DNA of 64,000 bases from Pedobacter helvus (GTDB taxonomy: Bacteria > Bacteroidota > Bacteroidia > Sphingobacteriales > Sphingobacteriaceae): NCBI RefSeq assembly GCF_005925325.1, contig NZ_SRMP01000005.1, positions 558,001 to 622,000 on the forward strand, given 5' to 3'. Shown here in pieces: positions 36,991 to 45,865 of the stretch. The first letter of the stretch is position 1. Every line of letters starts with the position of its first letter. Position numbers and translations under genes: made by a program. The notes below the pieces were generated by a model. That model was not told the origin of the DNA. It ran no database searches and was given only the letters and a program-made list of their open reading frames with translations.

Positions 36991-39900
36991 ATGAAAATTG
37001 AGGATCAAAAAGACCCTTGGCATTCTGCTTGGGCAAATAATCCATTAGTAAGAGCAATGAAGCTAACCATGATCATCATGACCGTTTTCTTGATGCAGCT
37101 AAGTGCAACAGGACTCGCTCAGAATGTAACTTTCAAAAAAAATAACAGCTCTCTCAAAGAATTTTTCACAGAAATAAGAAAACAAACCGGCTACCATGTG
37201 GTGTGGCAGGAGGGAAAGGTAAATGATGCCATTAGGATCAGTGTGGCTTTTCAATCTACTCCATTAGAGCAGGCTTTGGAACAGGTTCTTTCTGCAAAGA
37301 ATTTAGACTACAAGATTGTCAACAAGACGGTTGTGGTAAAACCGAAAGAAAAGGGTATGCTGGATCGCATCAAGAGTTATTTCGCTAAAATAACTGTTAG
37401 CGGAAAGGTGGTCGATGCGGAAACAAACTTGCCAATGCCCGGGGTCACGGTTAGGGTCACAGGGACTAATAAATCTGCGGTTACCGATGCGAGCGGTCTA
37501 TTTGAGATACCCGATGTTGACGAAAATGCTGCATTAACCTTATCCAGTATTGGCTATGCTTCCAAAAGTATGGCCGTACAGGAAAACATGCTGATCCGCC
37601 TCGCTCCAATAACGCAGGAACTAGAGGGCGTGGTGATCTCGACCGGTTATCAGGAAATCAAGAAGCAAAGCACCACTGGGGCTGCCAATGTGATTACCGC
37701 AAAAGAGATTGAAGAAACACCAAGCATCAACCTGATGGAAAGATTGGAAGGTAAGATTCCAGGCGTGCAGTTTGACATCAGAAAGAACACCATCCAAGTG
37801 AGGGGAACTAGCTCCTATACCGCTAAAGCTCCCTTGGTAGTAATCGACGGCTTTCCTGCAGTTAATCAGGATTTGACTACCATCACCAGTGGAGTTATAG
37901 AATCGAGGCCAAGGAACAAAAATCAGCCAGAAACCTCCGGAAACGCCATATTGAGCACCTTCAATCCTGCAGATATTGAAAGTATCAGTTTTCTGAAGGA
38001 CGCAGCTGCTTCAGCCATTTGGGGCGCAAGTGCAGCCAATGGTGTGATTGTTATTACTACCAAGAGAGGAAGAAAAGGAAAGTCTGCTGTAAATTTTTCC
38101 GCAACTACCGGATTTTCGGGACCAGCTAAATTGTCTGATCTCAATTCGATGACCAATGCGCAGTACATCGAGTTGGAACAGGAACTGGTGGACAAAAACT
38201 TTATTCAGGATCCCGTTGCGAATTTGATCGCTTCGCCTTTAAATGGCTGGAGGTCGGCACCGGTTACCGAGGCCCAAGAATGGATGTTCAAGGCAAAGAG
38301 AAATCCTGCATTAATTCCCCAACGAGATGCCGCGTTGAAAGAACTTGCCAACCGTTCCAATCACGATCAAATCAGGGACTATTTATTGCAGAACGCAATC
38401 CAGCAACAATATAACTTGTCCTTCTCCGGAGGTCAGGGAAATAGCGCCTATTACGTTTCGGGTAACTATACCAAAGATCGTCCGGTGTTTAGGAGTAATG
38501 AAGCAGAGAAATACGCTGTGTTGTCTAATTTGACAAATAATTTTTTGAATAACCGTTTGATCGTAACCGCTGGTGTCAATTATGCTTACTCGAAAAGTCA
38601 GGTAAATACTGCGGCCATCAGCGCTTTGAGCGAGGGCGCATTGGGCTTGGCTCCTTACGAACTACTGGTTGATGCGAATGGAAATAGAATTCGCAAGGGT
38701 GTAGCGTTTACGACACGTACATCGGATAGCTTGACAAGAGTGAGAAATTTGTTGCCGTGGACCTACAATGCCATTGACGAATTAGCTTACGGCAATACCG
38801 TAAATACAGCTAATTCGGTGCGTATAAATTCGTCGGTTAAGGGTGTAATCACAAAATGGATGAATTTTACCGTGTCTGGACAGCTGCAAAAATCTTTTGA
38901 GGAACAGGTAAATCTAAAAAACCAAAATAGCTACTATACCCGGAACCTAATCAATTCGGGTACTAATCAGCAAAACGTGGCATTATTAGGTAGCGTTTAT
39001 GGTGTTCCCAAAGGTGGGATTTATCAAGCTGGTCGCGTAAACCGTAACGATTATGGTCTAAGGGCTCAGCTAGATATCAACAAAGATTTCGGTACAGATC
39101 ATCATTTTGATATGATTGCTGGAGCGGAGATCCGAGAGGAAAAGGGGCAAGGTTCGGAGCAGATGCTGTATGGCTATGATGAGGAGCTGTCAACAAGCGT
39201 AAATGTAAATACCGTAGGCAATGCTGCCAGATATTATAATATCTATGGTAACCTGGTTTCCCTTGGTCAGCCGAACAACCTAATCTCTCGCTACATCAGA
39301 AGATACCTATCCTATTATGGTAATGCGAGCTATTCTTTTCTTGGCAAATACCACGCAACGGCAAGTGCCCGCTTTGATGACGTTAATGTGGTAGGCGTAA
39401 GCAGGAAAGCTCGTGCTACGCCACTTTGGTCGGCTGGTTTGCGATGGGATATTTTCAAAGAAGACTTCATGTCTGGGATCCGTTGGATTTCTGGCTTAAG
39501 TTTGCGCAGTTCAATCGGTTTATCTGGGAATGTACCAGATCGTTCGGCAAACTTTACCACCGTGAATCTAGGTCTGGTGGATGGTTATACACAGCTTCCC
39601 TACGCCAGAATTGGCTTTCCTTTAAACCAGGACTTAGGATGGGAAATTACCAATATGGCCAATATAGGTCTAGATGTGGCCATACTAAACAACAGGGTTA
39701 ATGTTACTTTCGACTATTACAGAAAGCACGTCAGCGACTTATTGATCAATCTGCCGATCAATAGTACCTATGGATGGCAAACCCTAGATTACAATGCGGG
39801 AACATTGGAATCGCACGGGGTTGATTTGGGGATCACTGCAGAGCTATTGCGTGCCAAAGACTTTAAATGGAGCCTCGCCTTCAATTATGGCTACAATACC

Positions 39901-40623
39901 AATAAAGTGACGGAAGCGCGATTCCAACCACAGATTGTTACCGGTGTTGCCATTACTCCAGGTTATGCTGTAGATAACATGTGGGTCTACAGATGGGCTG
40001 GTCTAGACAACCTTGGTAGATCGCAAATCTATGATGGTAAAGGAAATATCAAGTCATCTGTTGACAATAACATTGTAACGGAGGACAGGGTGGCTGCCGG
40101 CAGGACCGTTGCACCGCATTTTGGTGGTCTGATCAACACTTTCAGTTACAAAGGATGGACTTTGATGGCGAGAGCCACTTACAATCTCGGACACAAGTTC
40201 CTAATCCAAAATATCTCTCCAGGATTATATCCGACAAGTGGAAGTTATTCGGGTATCATTGGGAATAATGCCGCAATTGTAGACCGTTGGAGAAACCCGG
40301 GCGATGAAGCGTTCACTAATGTACCGGGATTATCGAACGTAAATGTCAATTCGATAACGAGATACATCTATTCGGATTTAAATGTGAGGGATGCTGGGCA
40401 GATTCGTTTACAGCAGATCTCCCTGACCTATGTGCTACCAAGTCGCCTGCTGAAGACGGTGCCATTTATCAAAGGTGTAAACTTAGGCGCTACGGTAAGC
40501 AATCTGGGATTGATTTGGGTAGCGAACAAAGAAGGCATCGATCCAGATTATCAAATGACAAGTATGTATAACAACTTGCCTCCGACCCGTAATTATGTAT
40601 TCAATGTAAACCTAACCCTATAA
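36991..40623 (+). CDS. SusC/RagA-family TonB-dependent transporter with STN domain (right operon)
   Basis: This outer-membrane transporter (1210 aa) has a signal segment with an extended N-terminus (about 1-44). An STN domain (about 47-118, LKEFFTEIRKQTGYHVVW) is followed by a carboxypeptidase-like domain (about 133-205, VSGKVVDAETNLPMPGVTV), a plug (about 235-355, with FLKDAAASAIWGASAANGVI) and a barrel to the end (RNYVFNVNLTL). It is a full-length paralog of the left SusC, sharing NLMERLEGK and the distal GLIWVANKEGIDPDY-type segment. The STN domain again matches the FecR upstream. The only enzyme in its operon is a zinc protease, so peptide or protein-derived cargo is inferred. Confidence 0.95.
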   Translation: MKIEDQKDPWHSAWANNPLVRAMKLTMIIMTVFLMQLSATGLAQNVTFKKNNSSLKEFFTEIRKQTGYHVVWQEGKVNDAIRISVAFQSTPLEQALEQVLSAKNLDYKIVNKTVVVKPKEKGMLDRIKSYFAKITVSGKVVDAETNLPMPGVTVRVTGTNKSAVTDASGLFEIPDVDENAALTLSSIGYASKSMAVQENMLIRLAPITQELEGVVISTGYQEIKKQSTTGAANVITAKEIEETPSINLMERLEGKIPGVQFDIRKNTIQVRGTSSYTAKAPLVVIDGFPAVNQDLTTITSGVIESRPRNKNQPETSGNAILSTFNPADIESISFLKDAAASAIWGASAANGVIVITTKRGRKGKSAVNFSATTGFSGPAKLSDLNSMTNAQYIELEQELVDKNFIQDPVANLIASPLNGWRSAPVTEAQEWMFKAKRNPALIPQRDAALKELANRSNHDQIRDYLLQNAIQQQYNLSFSGGQGNSAYYVSGNYTKDRPVFRSNEAEKYAVLSNLTNNFLNNRLIVTAGVNYAYSKSQVNTAAISALSEGALGLAPYELLVDANGNRIRKGVAFTTRTSDSLTRVRNLLPWTYNAIDELAYGNTVNTANSVRINSSVKGVITKWMNFTVSGQLQKSFEEQVNLKNQNSYYTRNLINSGTNQQNVALLGSVYGVPKGGIYQAGRVNRNDYGLRAQLDINKDFGTDHHFDMIAGAEIREEKGQGSEQMLYGYDEELSTSVNVNTVGNAARYYNIYGNLVSLGQPNNLISRYIRRYLSYYGNASYSFLGKYHATASARFDDVNVVGVSRKARATPLWSAGLRWDIFKEDFMSGIRWISGLSLRSSIGLSGNVPDRSANFTTVNLGLVDGYTQLPYARIGFPLNQDLGWEITNMANIGLDVAILNNRVNVTFDYYRKHVSDLLINLPINSTYGWQTLDYNAGTLESHGVDLGITAELLRAKDFKWSLAFNYGYNTNKVTEARFQPQIVTGVAITPGYAVDNMWVYRWAGLDNLGRSQIYDGKGNIKSSVDNNIVTEDRVAAGRTVAPHFGGLINTFSYKGWTLMARATYNLGHKFLIQNISPGLYPTSGSYSGIIGNNAAIVDRWRNPGDEAFTNVPGLSNVNVNSITRYIYSDLNVRDAGQIRLQQISLTYVLPSRLLKTVPFIKGVNLGATVSNLGLIWVANKEGIDPDYQMTSMYNNLPPTRNYVFNVNLTL

Positions 40624-40633
40624 GCGAGAGATC

Positions 40634-41986
40634 ATGCTTAAATATATATACAGTACCCTGATCGGCGTTATTTTATTGAGCGCTACGGGCTGCAGGAAGT
40701 ACGTCGAAGTAGCTCCTGTAAACATTAAAATCTTAAAGAATACTTCCGATTTTCAAGCGCTTTTGTACAATGCAAATTTGTTGGAGGTGTCCTACAGCAA
40801 TCCTCTGTACGCCGCAGACGATTTGGAAAGTGATGACATCAGGTGGCAGACCGCCCTGTCTACCGTCAACGCAAATATCTACACTTGGGGAGAGAAGATA
40901 TATAGCAATACAGAGGAGGATACGGATTGGCAGAAACTTTACGAGCAACTCTATACTTGCAACACCGTGATCAATGGTGTACTGGAAAGCGAAGGTGGTA
41001 CGGACGACCAAAAGAAGACTATTCGGGCTTCTGCCTTGCTTCACCGTGCCTTCATCTTCCACACGCTGGTGAACCTGTACGCCAAACAGTATGATGCGTC
41101 CACAGCGGATACTGATCCTGGGATTCCGTTGGTAATGGGCACTACTTTCTTTATCAACCTTAGTCGTTCCAGCGTTGCCAAGGTGTACGAACAAATTGAG
41201 TCTGACTTGAACACTGCCATACCTGCTTTGAACAATTTGCCAGACTTCCCTACGAATGCCTCCAAAGCTGGGGCATATGGAATGTTGGCGAGGGTTCATC
41301 TCCACAAACGCAATTTTTCGGCAGCAAAAAGAAATGCGGAATTGGCACTTGCACTCAAAGGAACCTTGTTAAATTTAGCTACAGTGACTACTTATCCAAA
41401 TAGAAACTTACATCCAGAGAATGTTTTCTTCAAACGTGTTTCTAGCTATCCAGTCGCGCTTCCACTAAGTGCTTCACTGTTAAACTTGTTTGACACGAAC
41501 GATATTCGTTATACCACTTATACTGCACCTGCGAGTATCTTTTGGCAGCCAACTTTTACCAATCGCTCGTACGCCAAACAGCGTGTCATCTACGATGGAA
41601 TCAATACTGGCCCAAGCGTACCCGAAATGATATTGATCAAAGCAGAATGCGAGGCAAGGGCTGATAATGCCGGCGCAGCGATGGCGACTTTAAATAACTT
41701 GCGTCAAAACCGTTTCAAGCCCGAGCATTATGTTGCCTTTGCCGCATCAAATGGCGAGCAGGCATTGCGATTGGTCTTGGACGAACGCCGCCGGGAGTTG
41801 ATGGGCACTGGGTTGCGTTGGTTCGATCAAAGAAGGTTGTCGAAAGACAATGGTCTGATGCCGACGATTAACCGTGCGTTTAAAGGTACGACCCTAACGC
41901 TGGCACCAAACAGTAATCGGTATACGTTCCCAATCGGCGACAAGTACATTCAATTTAATCCAGAAATCACACAAAATCCAAGATAA
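40634..41986 (+). CDS. SusD/RagB-family lipoprotein of the right operon
   Basis: This outer-membrane lipoprotein (450 aa) has lipobox cysteine C20 (LSATGC). It shares with the left SusD the N-terminal KYVEVAPVNIKILKNTSDFQ-type segment, TPR-like helices (ASALLHRAFIFHTLVNLYAK), GPSVPEMILIKAECEA, RRRELMGTGLRWFDQRRL and the same type of ending (TQNPR). It acts with the SusC encoded 10 bases upstream. The zinc protease begins 7 bases after its stop, so the three genes are a tight unit. Confidence 0.94.
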   Translation: MLKYIYSTLIGVILLSATGCRKYVEVAPVNIKILKNTSDFQALLYNANLLEVSYSNPLYAADDLESDDIRWQTALSTVNANIYTWGEKIYSNTEEDTDWQKLYEQLYTCNTVINGVLESEGGTDDQKKTIRASALLHRAFIFHTLVNLYAKQYDASTADTDPGIPLVMGTTFFINLSRSSVAKVYEQIESDLNTAIPALNNLPDFPTNASKAGAYGMLARVHLHKRNFSAAKRNAELALALKGTLLNLATVTTYPNRNLHPENVFFKRVSSYPVALPLSASLLNLFDTNDIRYTTYTAPASIFWQPTFTNRSYAKQRVIYDGINTGPSVPEMILIKAECEARADNAGAAMATLNNLRQNRFKPEHYVAFAASNGEQALRLVLDERRRELMGTGLRWFDQRRLSKDNGLMPTINRAFKGTTLTLAPNSNRYTFPIGDKYIQFNPEITQNPR

Positions 41987-41993
41987 GTTTATA

Positions 41994-44525
41994 ATGAGAT
42001 TCAATAACAGAGCCATCGTATTGTACGGGGCAATGAGCATTTTGACGGTAGGGTCGGGATGTGCCTTGTTCAAAAAGAAAAAGCCAGCGCCTGCTGCGAC
42101 AGTAACGGTTGACCCCGCGAAGAAAACAGCAGATAGTTTAAAAAAAGCTTCTTCCCTAAAACCTTATAGTGAAATTATCACTAAAGGAACGAAGACGCAA
42201 GTTGGCTATTTTACGGTGCACCAAAAAGATAAAAAATATTTCTTTGAAGTGCCGGATAGTATCATGGGTCGCGAAATATTAATTGTAAATCGCATTGCCA
42301 AGGCATCGGCAGATATGCGCAACGGCAATTTCGGATTGGCAGGTGATCAGATAGGGGAGGGAGTTTATCGCTTCGAAAAGGGCGCTAATGATCATCTATT
42401 TCTGAAACGTATATCTTTCACAGAGTACGCCAAAGATAGTACGAGTGCAATGGCTCCCAGTGTAGTGAAAAATAATGTCCACGCGATAGCCGAAGCATGG
42501 CCTATCCTGGCCAAGCGCAAAGACTCTTCGGCGGTGGTAGTAGACGTGACCGAGTTTCTGAATGCGGACAATGAAGTAACTTATTTTGACCGTAAGAACT
42601 ACAAAGAACGAGCGGGGATGGGTGCGCAACAAAACAATAAGAGCTATGTCGATTACATCCATGCCAATAAAACCAATGTAGAAATTCGTGCGGTTAAGAC
42701 ATACACTGCGGGAAGGAACCCGACCAGCAATAGCTATACGGTTGAGCTCAACTCGTCGATGGTGCTGTTGCCCAAAGTACCGATGCGTCCGAGGATCGCA
42801 GATCCGAGAGTAGGTTACTTTTCAAGATCATTCCGTGATTTTGATGCCAACGATCAGGGTGTAGAAACTACTACCTACGCTACTCGCTGGAAATTAGAAC
42901 CGAAACCTGAAGACGTAGAGAAATATAAACGTGGCGAATTGGTAGAGCCTGCGAAAAGAATTATTTTCTACATTGATCCGGTGACACCAAAAAAATGGGT
43001 ACCCTATTTAATTCAAGGTGTAAACGATTGGCAAAAGGCTTTCGAGGCGGCAGGCTTCAAAAATGCAATTGAAGCCATAGAGGCACCAACTGCCGCACAG
43101 GACAGTACCTGGAGCATCGACGATGCCAGTCATTCGGCAATTATCTATCGTCCGTCGGCCGTAACCAATGCGATGGGGCCAAGTGTAACCGATCCCCGTA
43201 GCGGCGAGATCATAGAGAGCCATATTTTCTGGTACCATAACGTAATGGGCTTATTGCAGAAATGGTACATGGCACAAGCGGCTGCGGTTGACCCTCGTGC
43301 TAGAAAACCAAAGTTTGATGATAAATTAATGGGTGAACTGATCCGTTTTGTGTCTTCACACGAAGTTGGTCATACTTTAGGTTTGATGCATAACTTTGGC
43401 TCAAGTTCTACCGTGCCGGTCGAAAAATTACGGGATAAAAAATGGTTGGAGAAAAATGGACATACGCCTTCGATCATGGACTATGCACGTTTCAATTACG
43501 TTGCGCAGCCTGAAGACAATGTCGGTGATAAGGGCATGTTCCCTCGTATTGGCGATTATGATATTTGGGCGATTAAATGGGGCTACACTTGGCGTCCAGA
43601 GTTTAATTCCGCAGAAGAAGAGTCGAAGGTGTTAGTAAAAATGGTCAGCGATTCTACCCAAAGTAACCACCGTTTATGGTTTGGAAATGAAATGGAGCCT
43701 TTCGATCCACGTTCGCAGAATGAGGATTTGGGTGATGACTCGATGTTGGCCAGTGCATATGGTATCAAAAACCTGAAGCGGATGATGCCGCAAATAGACC
43801 AATGGATGAGCACCCCAGGTGAAGACACGAAAAATCTATTTAAGGGTTACGAAGCCATTTGGGATCAATATACCTTGTACATGGGACATGTGATGAAAAA
43901 TGTTGCTGGTGTTTATCATAATGTAAAAGTAAATGGGGAGCCAGGATTTGTGGTTAAACCAGTTCCTTTTGAAAAGCAACAACGCGCAGTGAAGTTCTTG
44001 AACGATTACCTGTTTGCCACGCCAACTTGGCTGCATAACCCAAAAGTGGCCGACAAGTTGGGCGTGAATTTCAATTCCGAGCTTTATCAAATTCAAGAAA
44101 ACATCTTGTATCCTATGATTAGCCGCATGAAATTAAGTAAGCTGCTTGATAACGAGACGGCAGGTAAAGGCTATGGTGTAACTAATTTATTGGACGACTT
44201 GGAGAAGGGCATATTAAGTGAGGTTTATGCCGGCAAAAATAGCGATGTAAACCGTCGTGCACTTCAAAAGATGTATATCAATAGGTTGATGATGCAGGCG
44301 TTCCATGCCAATGATCTGATTGAGATCGTACCTCCTGGTATTTATCGTTTTGGTTTGAGCGATCTAAAGGGGATGTTCCAATCTCGCTTAAGAAACTATC
44401 AGTTATTGTTCCGTAATACTTTGAAAAAAACAGGTCTCAAAAAGGAAACTCGATGGCACCTGGATCAGCTGGATAAGATGATCGAACAGAAGTTCGTTGC
44501 CGAAAGACAAGGCAACCTGCGATAG
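41994..44525 (+). CDS. Zinc-dependent metzincin-like metalloprotease, lipoprotein (DUF5117/DUF4953 type)
   Basis: This 843-residue protein begins with a lipoprotein signal (C23, GSGC) and an Ala/Pro/Lys linker. A beta-rich N-terminal domain (about 60-300, VPDSIMGREILIVNRIAKAS) is followed by a catalytic domain with H456-E-V-G-H460-T-L-G463-L-M-H466, the HExxHxxGxxH zinc site of metzincins, and a Met-turn-like SIMDYARF about 35 residues later. A long helical C-terminal region follows. Such proteins are common next to SusCD in Pedobacter-type genomes, but substrates are not known. Membrane anchoring suggests it trims proteins or peptides outside the cytoplasm. A terminator follows, so it ends the operon. 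Confidence 0.9.
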   Translation: MRFNNRAIVLYGAMSILTVGSGCALFKKKKPAPAATVTVDPAKKTADSLKKASSLKPYSEIITKGTKTQVGYFTVHQKDKKYFFEVPDSIMGREILIVNRIAKASADMRNGNFGLAGDQIGEGVYRFEKGANDHLFLKRISFTEYAKDSTSAMAPSVVKNNVHAIAEAWPILAKRKDSSAVVVDVTEFLNADNEVTYFDRKNYKERAGMGAQQNNKSYVDYIHANKTNVEIRAVKTYTAGRNPTSNSYTVELNSSMVLLPKVPMRPRIADPRVGYFSRSFRDFDANDQGVETTTYATRWKLEPKPEDVEKYKRGELVEPAKRIIFYIDPVTPKKWVPYLIQGVNDWQKAFEAAGFKNAIEAIEAPTAAQDSTWSIDDASHSAIIYRPSAVTNAMGPSVTDPRSGEIIESHIFWYHNVMGLLQKWYMAQAAAVDPRARKPKFDDKLMGELIRFVSSHEVGHTLGLMHNFGSSSTVPVEKLRDKKWLEKNGHTPSIMDYARFNYVAQPEDNVGDKGMFPRIGDYDIWAIKWGYTWRPEFNSAEEESKVLVKMVSDSTQSNHRLWFGNEMEPFDPRSQNEDLGDDSMLASAYGIKNLKRMMPQIDQWMSTPGEDTKNLFKGYEAIWDQYTLYMGHVMKNVAGVYHNVKVNGEPGFVVKPVPFEKQQRAVKFLNDYLFATPTWLHNPKVADKLGVNFNSELYQIQENILYPMISRMKLSKLLDNETAGKGYGVTNLLDDLEKGILSEVYAGKNSDVNRRALQKMYINRLMMQAFHANDLIEIVPPGIYRFGLSDLKGMFQSRLRNYQLLFRNTLKKTGLKKETRWHLDQLDKMIEQKFVAERQGNLR

Positions 44526-44545
44526 GATCTTCTCTAGGCAATAAG

Positions 44546-44590
44546 GCTAGGTCGGGTGGACTTCATTCTCCCCCGGCCTAGCTTTTTTTT
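44546..44590 (+). terminator. Intrinsic terminator of the right sigma-controlled operon
   Basis: An 11-bp stem with one G-U pair (44546-44556 and 44572-44582) and a 15-base loop is followed directly by eight T (44583-44590). It sits 21 bases after the zinc protease stop. Confidence 0.92.
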
Positions 44591-44664
44591 GGCGTAGTTC
44601 TTAACGTTGGGAGTGGATACATGGTGATGAAACAAATGTCACATAGCTAAGGCGGGATGATTTT

Positions 44665-45159
44665 TTAGCCATATTGCTTTTTCCATCCGGCTTTCATTCG
44701 GCTGTAGGTTGGATCGGCTTCTGCCTGTTTGTAGCGATCGTAGAAGATCTTGGCAGCCGCTGCCTTTTCGGGTTCTCCAGTACCCCGCTCATTCAATTGG
44801 TAGCCTAATTCCTTGTTGTACTTGTTGCCGCCCCGGTAATTGGCGTAGCGCCTGGCTCGCGTAAAGCCCATCTGTAAATACTTCCTTGCCATATCTGCAC
44901 CCACGAAGTCGCCTTGATGGAGGTAGTTTTTGAACAGCTCGAAAATCTGCTCACTGCTTTTTTGGGCGATCTCGGCTGTTTTGAAACGCCAATATTTTCC
45001 GATCTCCGATTTATAGGGTTCACAGCTCAAAACACCTTGTTCGCCTTTGCCGACCCGGTAGGCCTCTGGATGGGAACGGTAGTCGATATCGTCGCGCCAG
45101 GCATAACCCTTGGCATCGAAGTTCAGATAGGAAGGGCTTGGCTTTTGGGGCATCGGCAT
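44665..45159 (-). CDS. DUF4385-type protein
   Basis: This is a soluble, basic 164-residue protein with SYLNFDAKGYAWRDDIDYRS at the N-terminus, PYKSEIGKYWRFKT, a helical middle (FVGADMARKYLQMGFTRARR) and a terminal SRMKAGWKKQYG. This resembles DUF4385, a family of unknown function also found in phages. It has no signal peptide. It lies 70 bases after alkB on the same strand in the dnaE2 cluster and is about as GC-rich, so joint expression with DNA repair genes is plausible but unproven. Confidence 0.75.
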   Translation of the reverse strand: MPMPQKPSPSYLNFDAKGYAWRDDIDYRSHPEAYRVGKGEQGVLSCEPYKSEIGKYWRFKTAEIAQKSSEQIFELFKNYLHQGDFVGADMARKYLQMGFTRARRYANYRGGNKYNKELGYQLNERGTGEPEKAAAAKIFYDRYKQAEADPTYSRMKAGWKKQYG

Positions 45160-45229
45160 GTTTGTTTTTCCTTAACCAACAAGTTACCCGTCCACTTGTT
45201 TTGGCCTGCCTTTTCAAGCATTCCAGCTT

Positions 45230-45865
45230 TCAGGCTTTGGTCACGATTCTGAAGGTCAGGTTGAGCCGTGGGGCCATGCGCTTTGGGGATTTGGCGATCC
45301 GATGTTCCCATTCCTGTTGCAGGTTGCCTTTCATGATCAGCAGGGAGCCGTGTTCCAGCCTGATGCTGTATTTCTGGCGGTGGTCGGCCTTGCAGCGGAT
45401 GTCGAATGCCCGTACCTGGCCGAAGCTGAGCGACGCGATGGTGGGATGTGTTCCGAGAGCCTTTTCGTTATCGCTGTGCCAGGCTACCGAGTCGTTGCCA
45501 TCACGATAGTAATTGAGCAGTACGCTGTTGAACTGTACACCTGCAATGGGCTCTACCAGGGATTTGAGCTGCAACAGTTCGGGTGTCCATAGATTGGGCG
45601 TAGACCTGCGCAGATGGGTATAATCATAGGTGTCCGGATCGGCATACCAGGCAGACAGCCTAGGGGTAAGGACCTGTTTGTCGTACATTTGCACGCTCTT
45701 CTGTTTCCAGGTGGCGCTATGGACCAGTTGATCCATGAGGAGGCTGCCCGGCCCGGCTTCAATCAGTCCAGGTAGATAGGTCAGCAGCCCGTCGGGGATA
45801 CCGGTACTCTGTCCCTTTTCGGGGAATAAGGCCAATTGTTCCATTTTCTTGTGATGTAATTTCAT
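45230..45865 (-). CDS. alkB: AlkB-like alpha-ketoglutarate-dependent DNA repair dioxygenase
   Basis: The 211-residue protein belongs to the 2OG-Fe(II) oxygenase family and removes alkyl damage such as 1-methyladenine from DNA by oxidative demethylation. Visible motifs are NYYRDGNDSVAWHSDNE with the HxD iron ligands, the distal iron His in WEHRIAKS, and the 2OG-binding RLNLTFR. It looks like the AlkB2/AlkB3 branch. Its ATG overlaps the dnaE2 stop in an ATGA, so the two are translationally coupled. A second ATG seven codons in is possible. The pairing with a translesion polymerase fits an alkylation/damage response. Confidence 0.92.
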   Translation of the reverse strand: MKLHHKKMEQLALFPEKGQSTGIPDGLLTYLPGLIEAGPGSLLMDQLVHSATWKQKSVQMYDKQVLTPRLSAWYADPDTYDYTHLRRSTPNLWTPELLQLKSLVEPIAGVQFNSVLLNYYRDGNDSVAWHSDNEKALGTHPTIASLSFGQVRAFDIRCKADHRQKYSIRLEHGSLLIMKGNLQQEWEHRIAKSPKRMAPRLNLTFRIVTKA

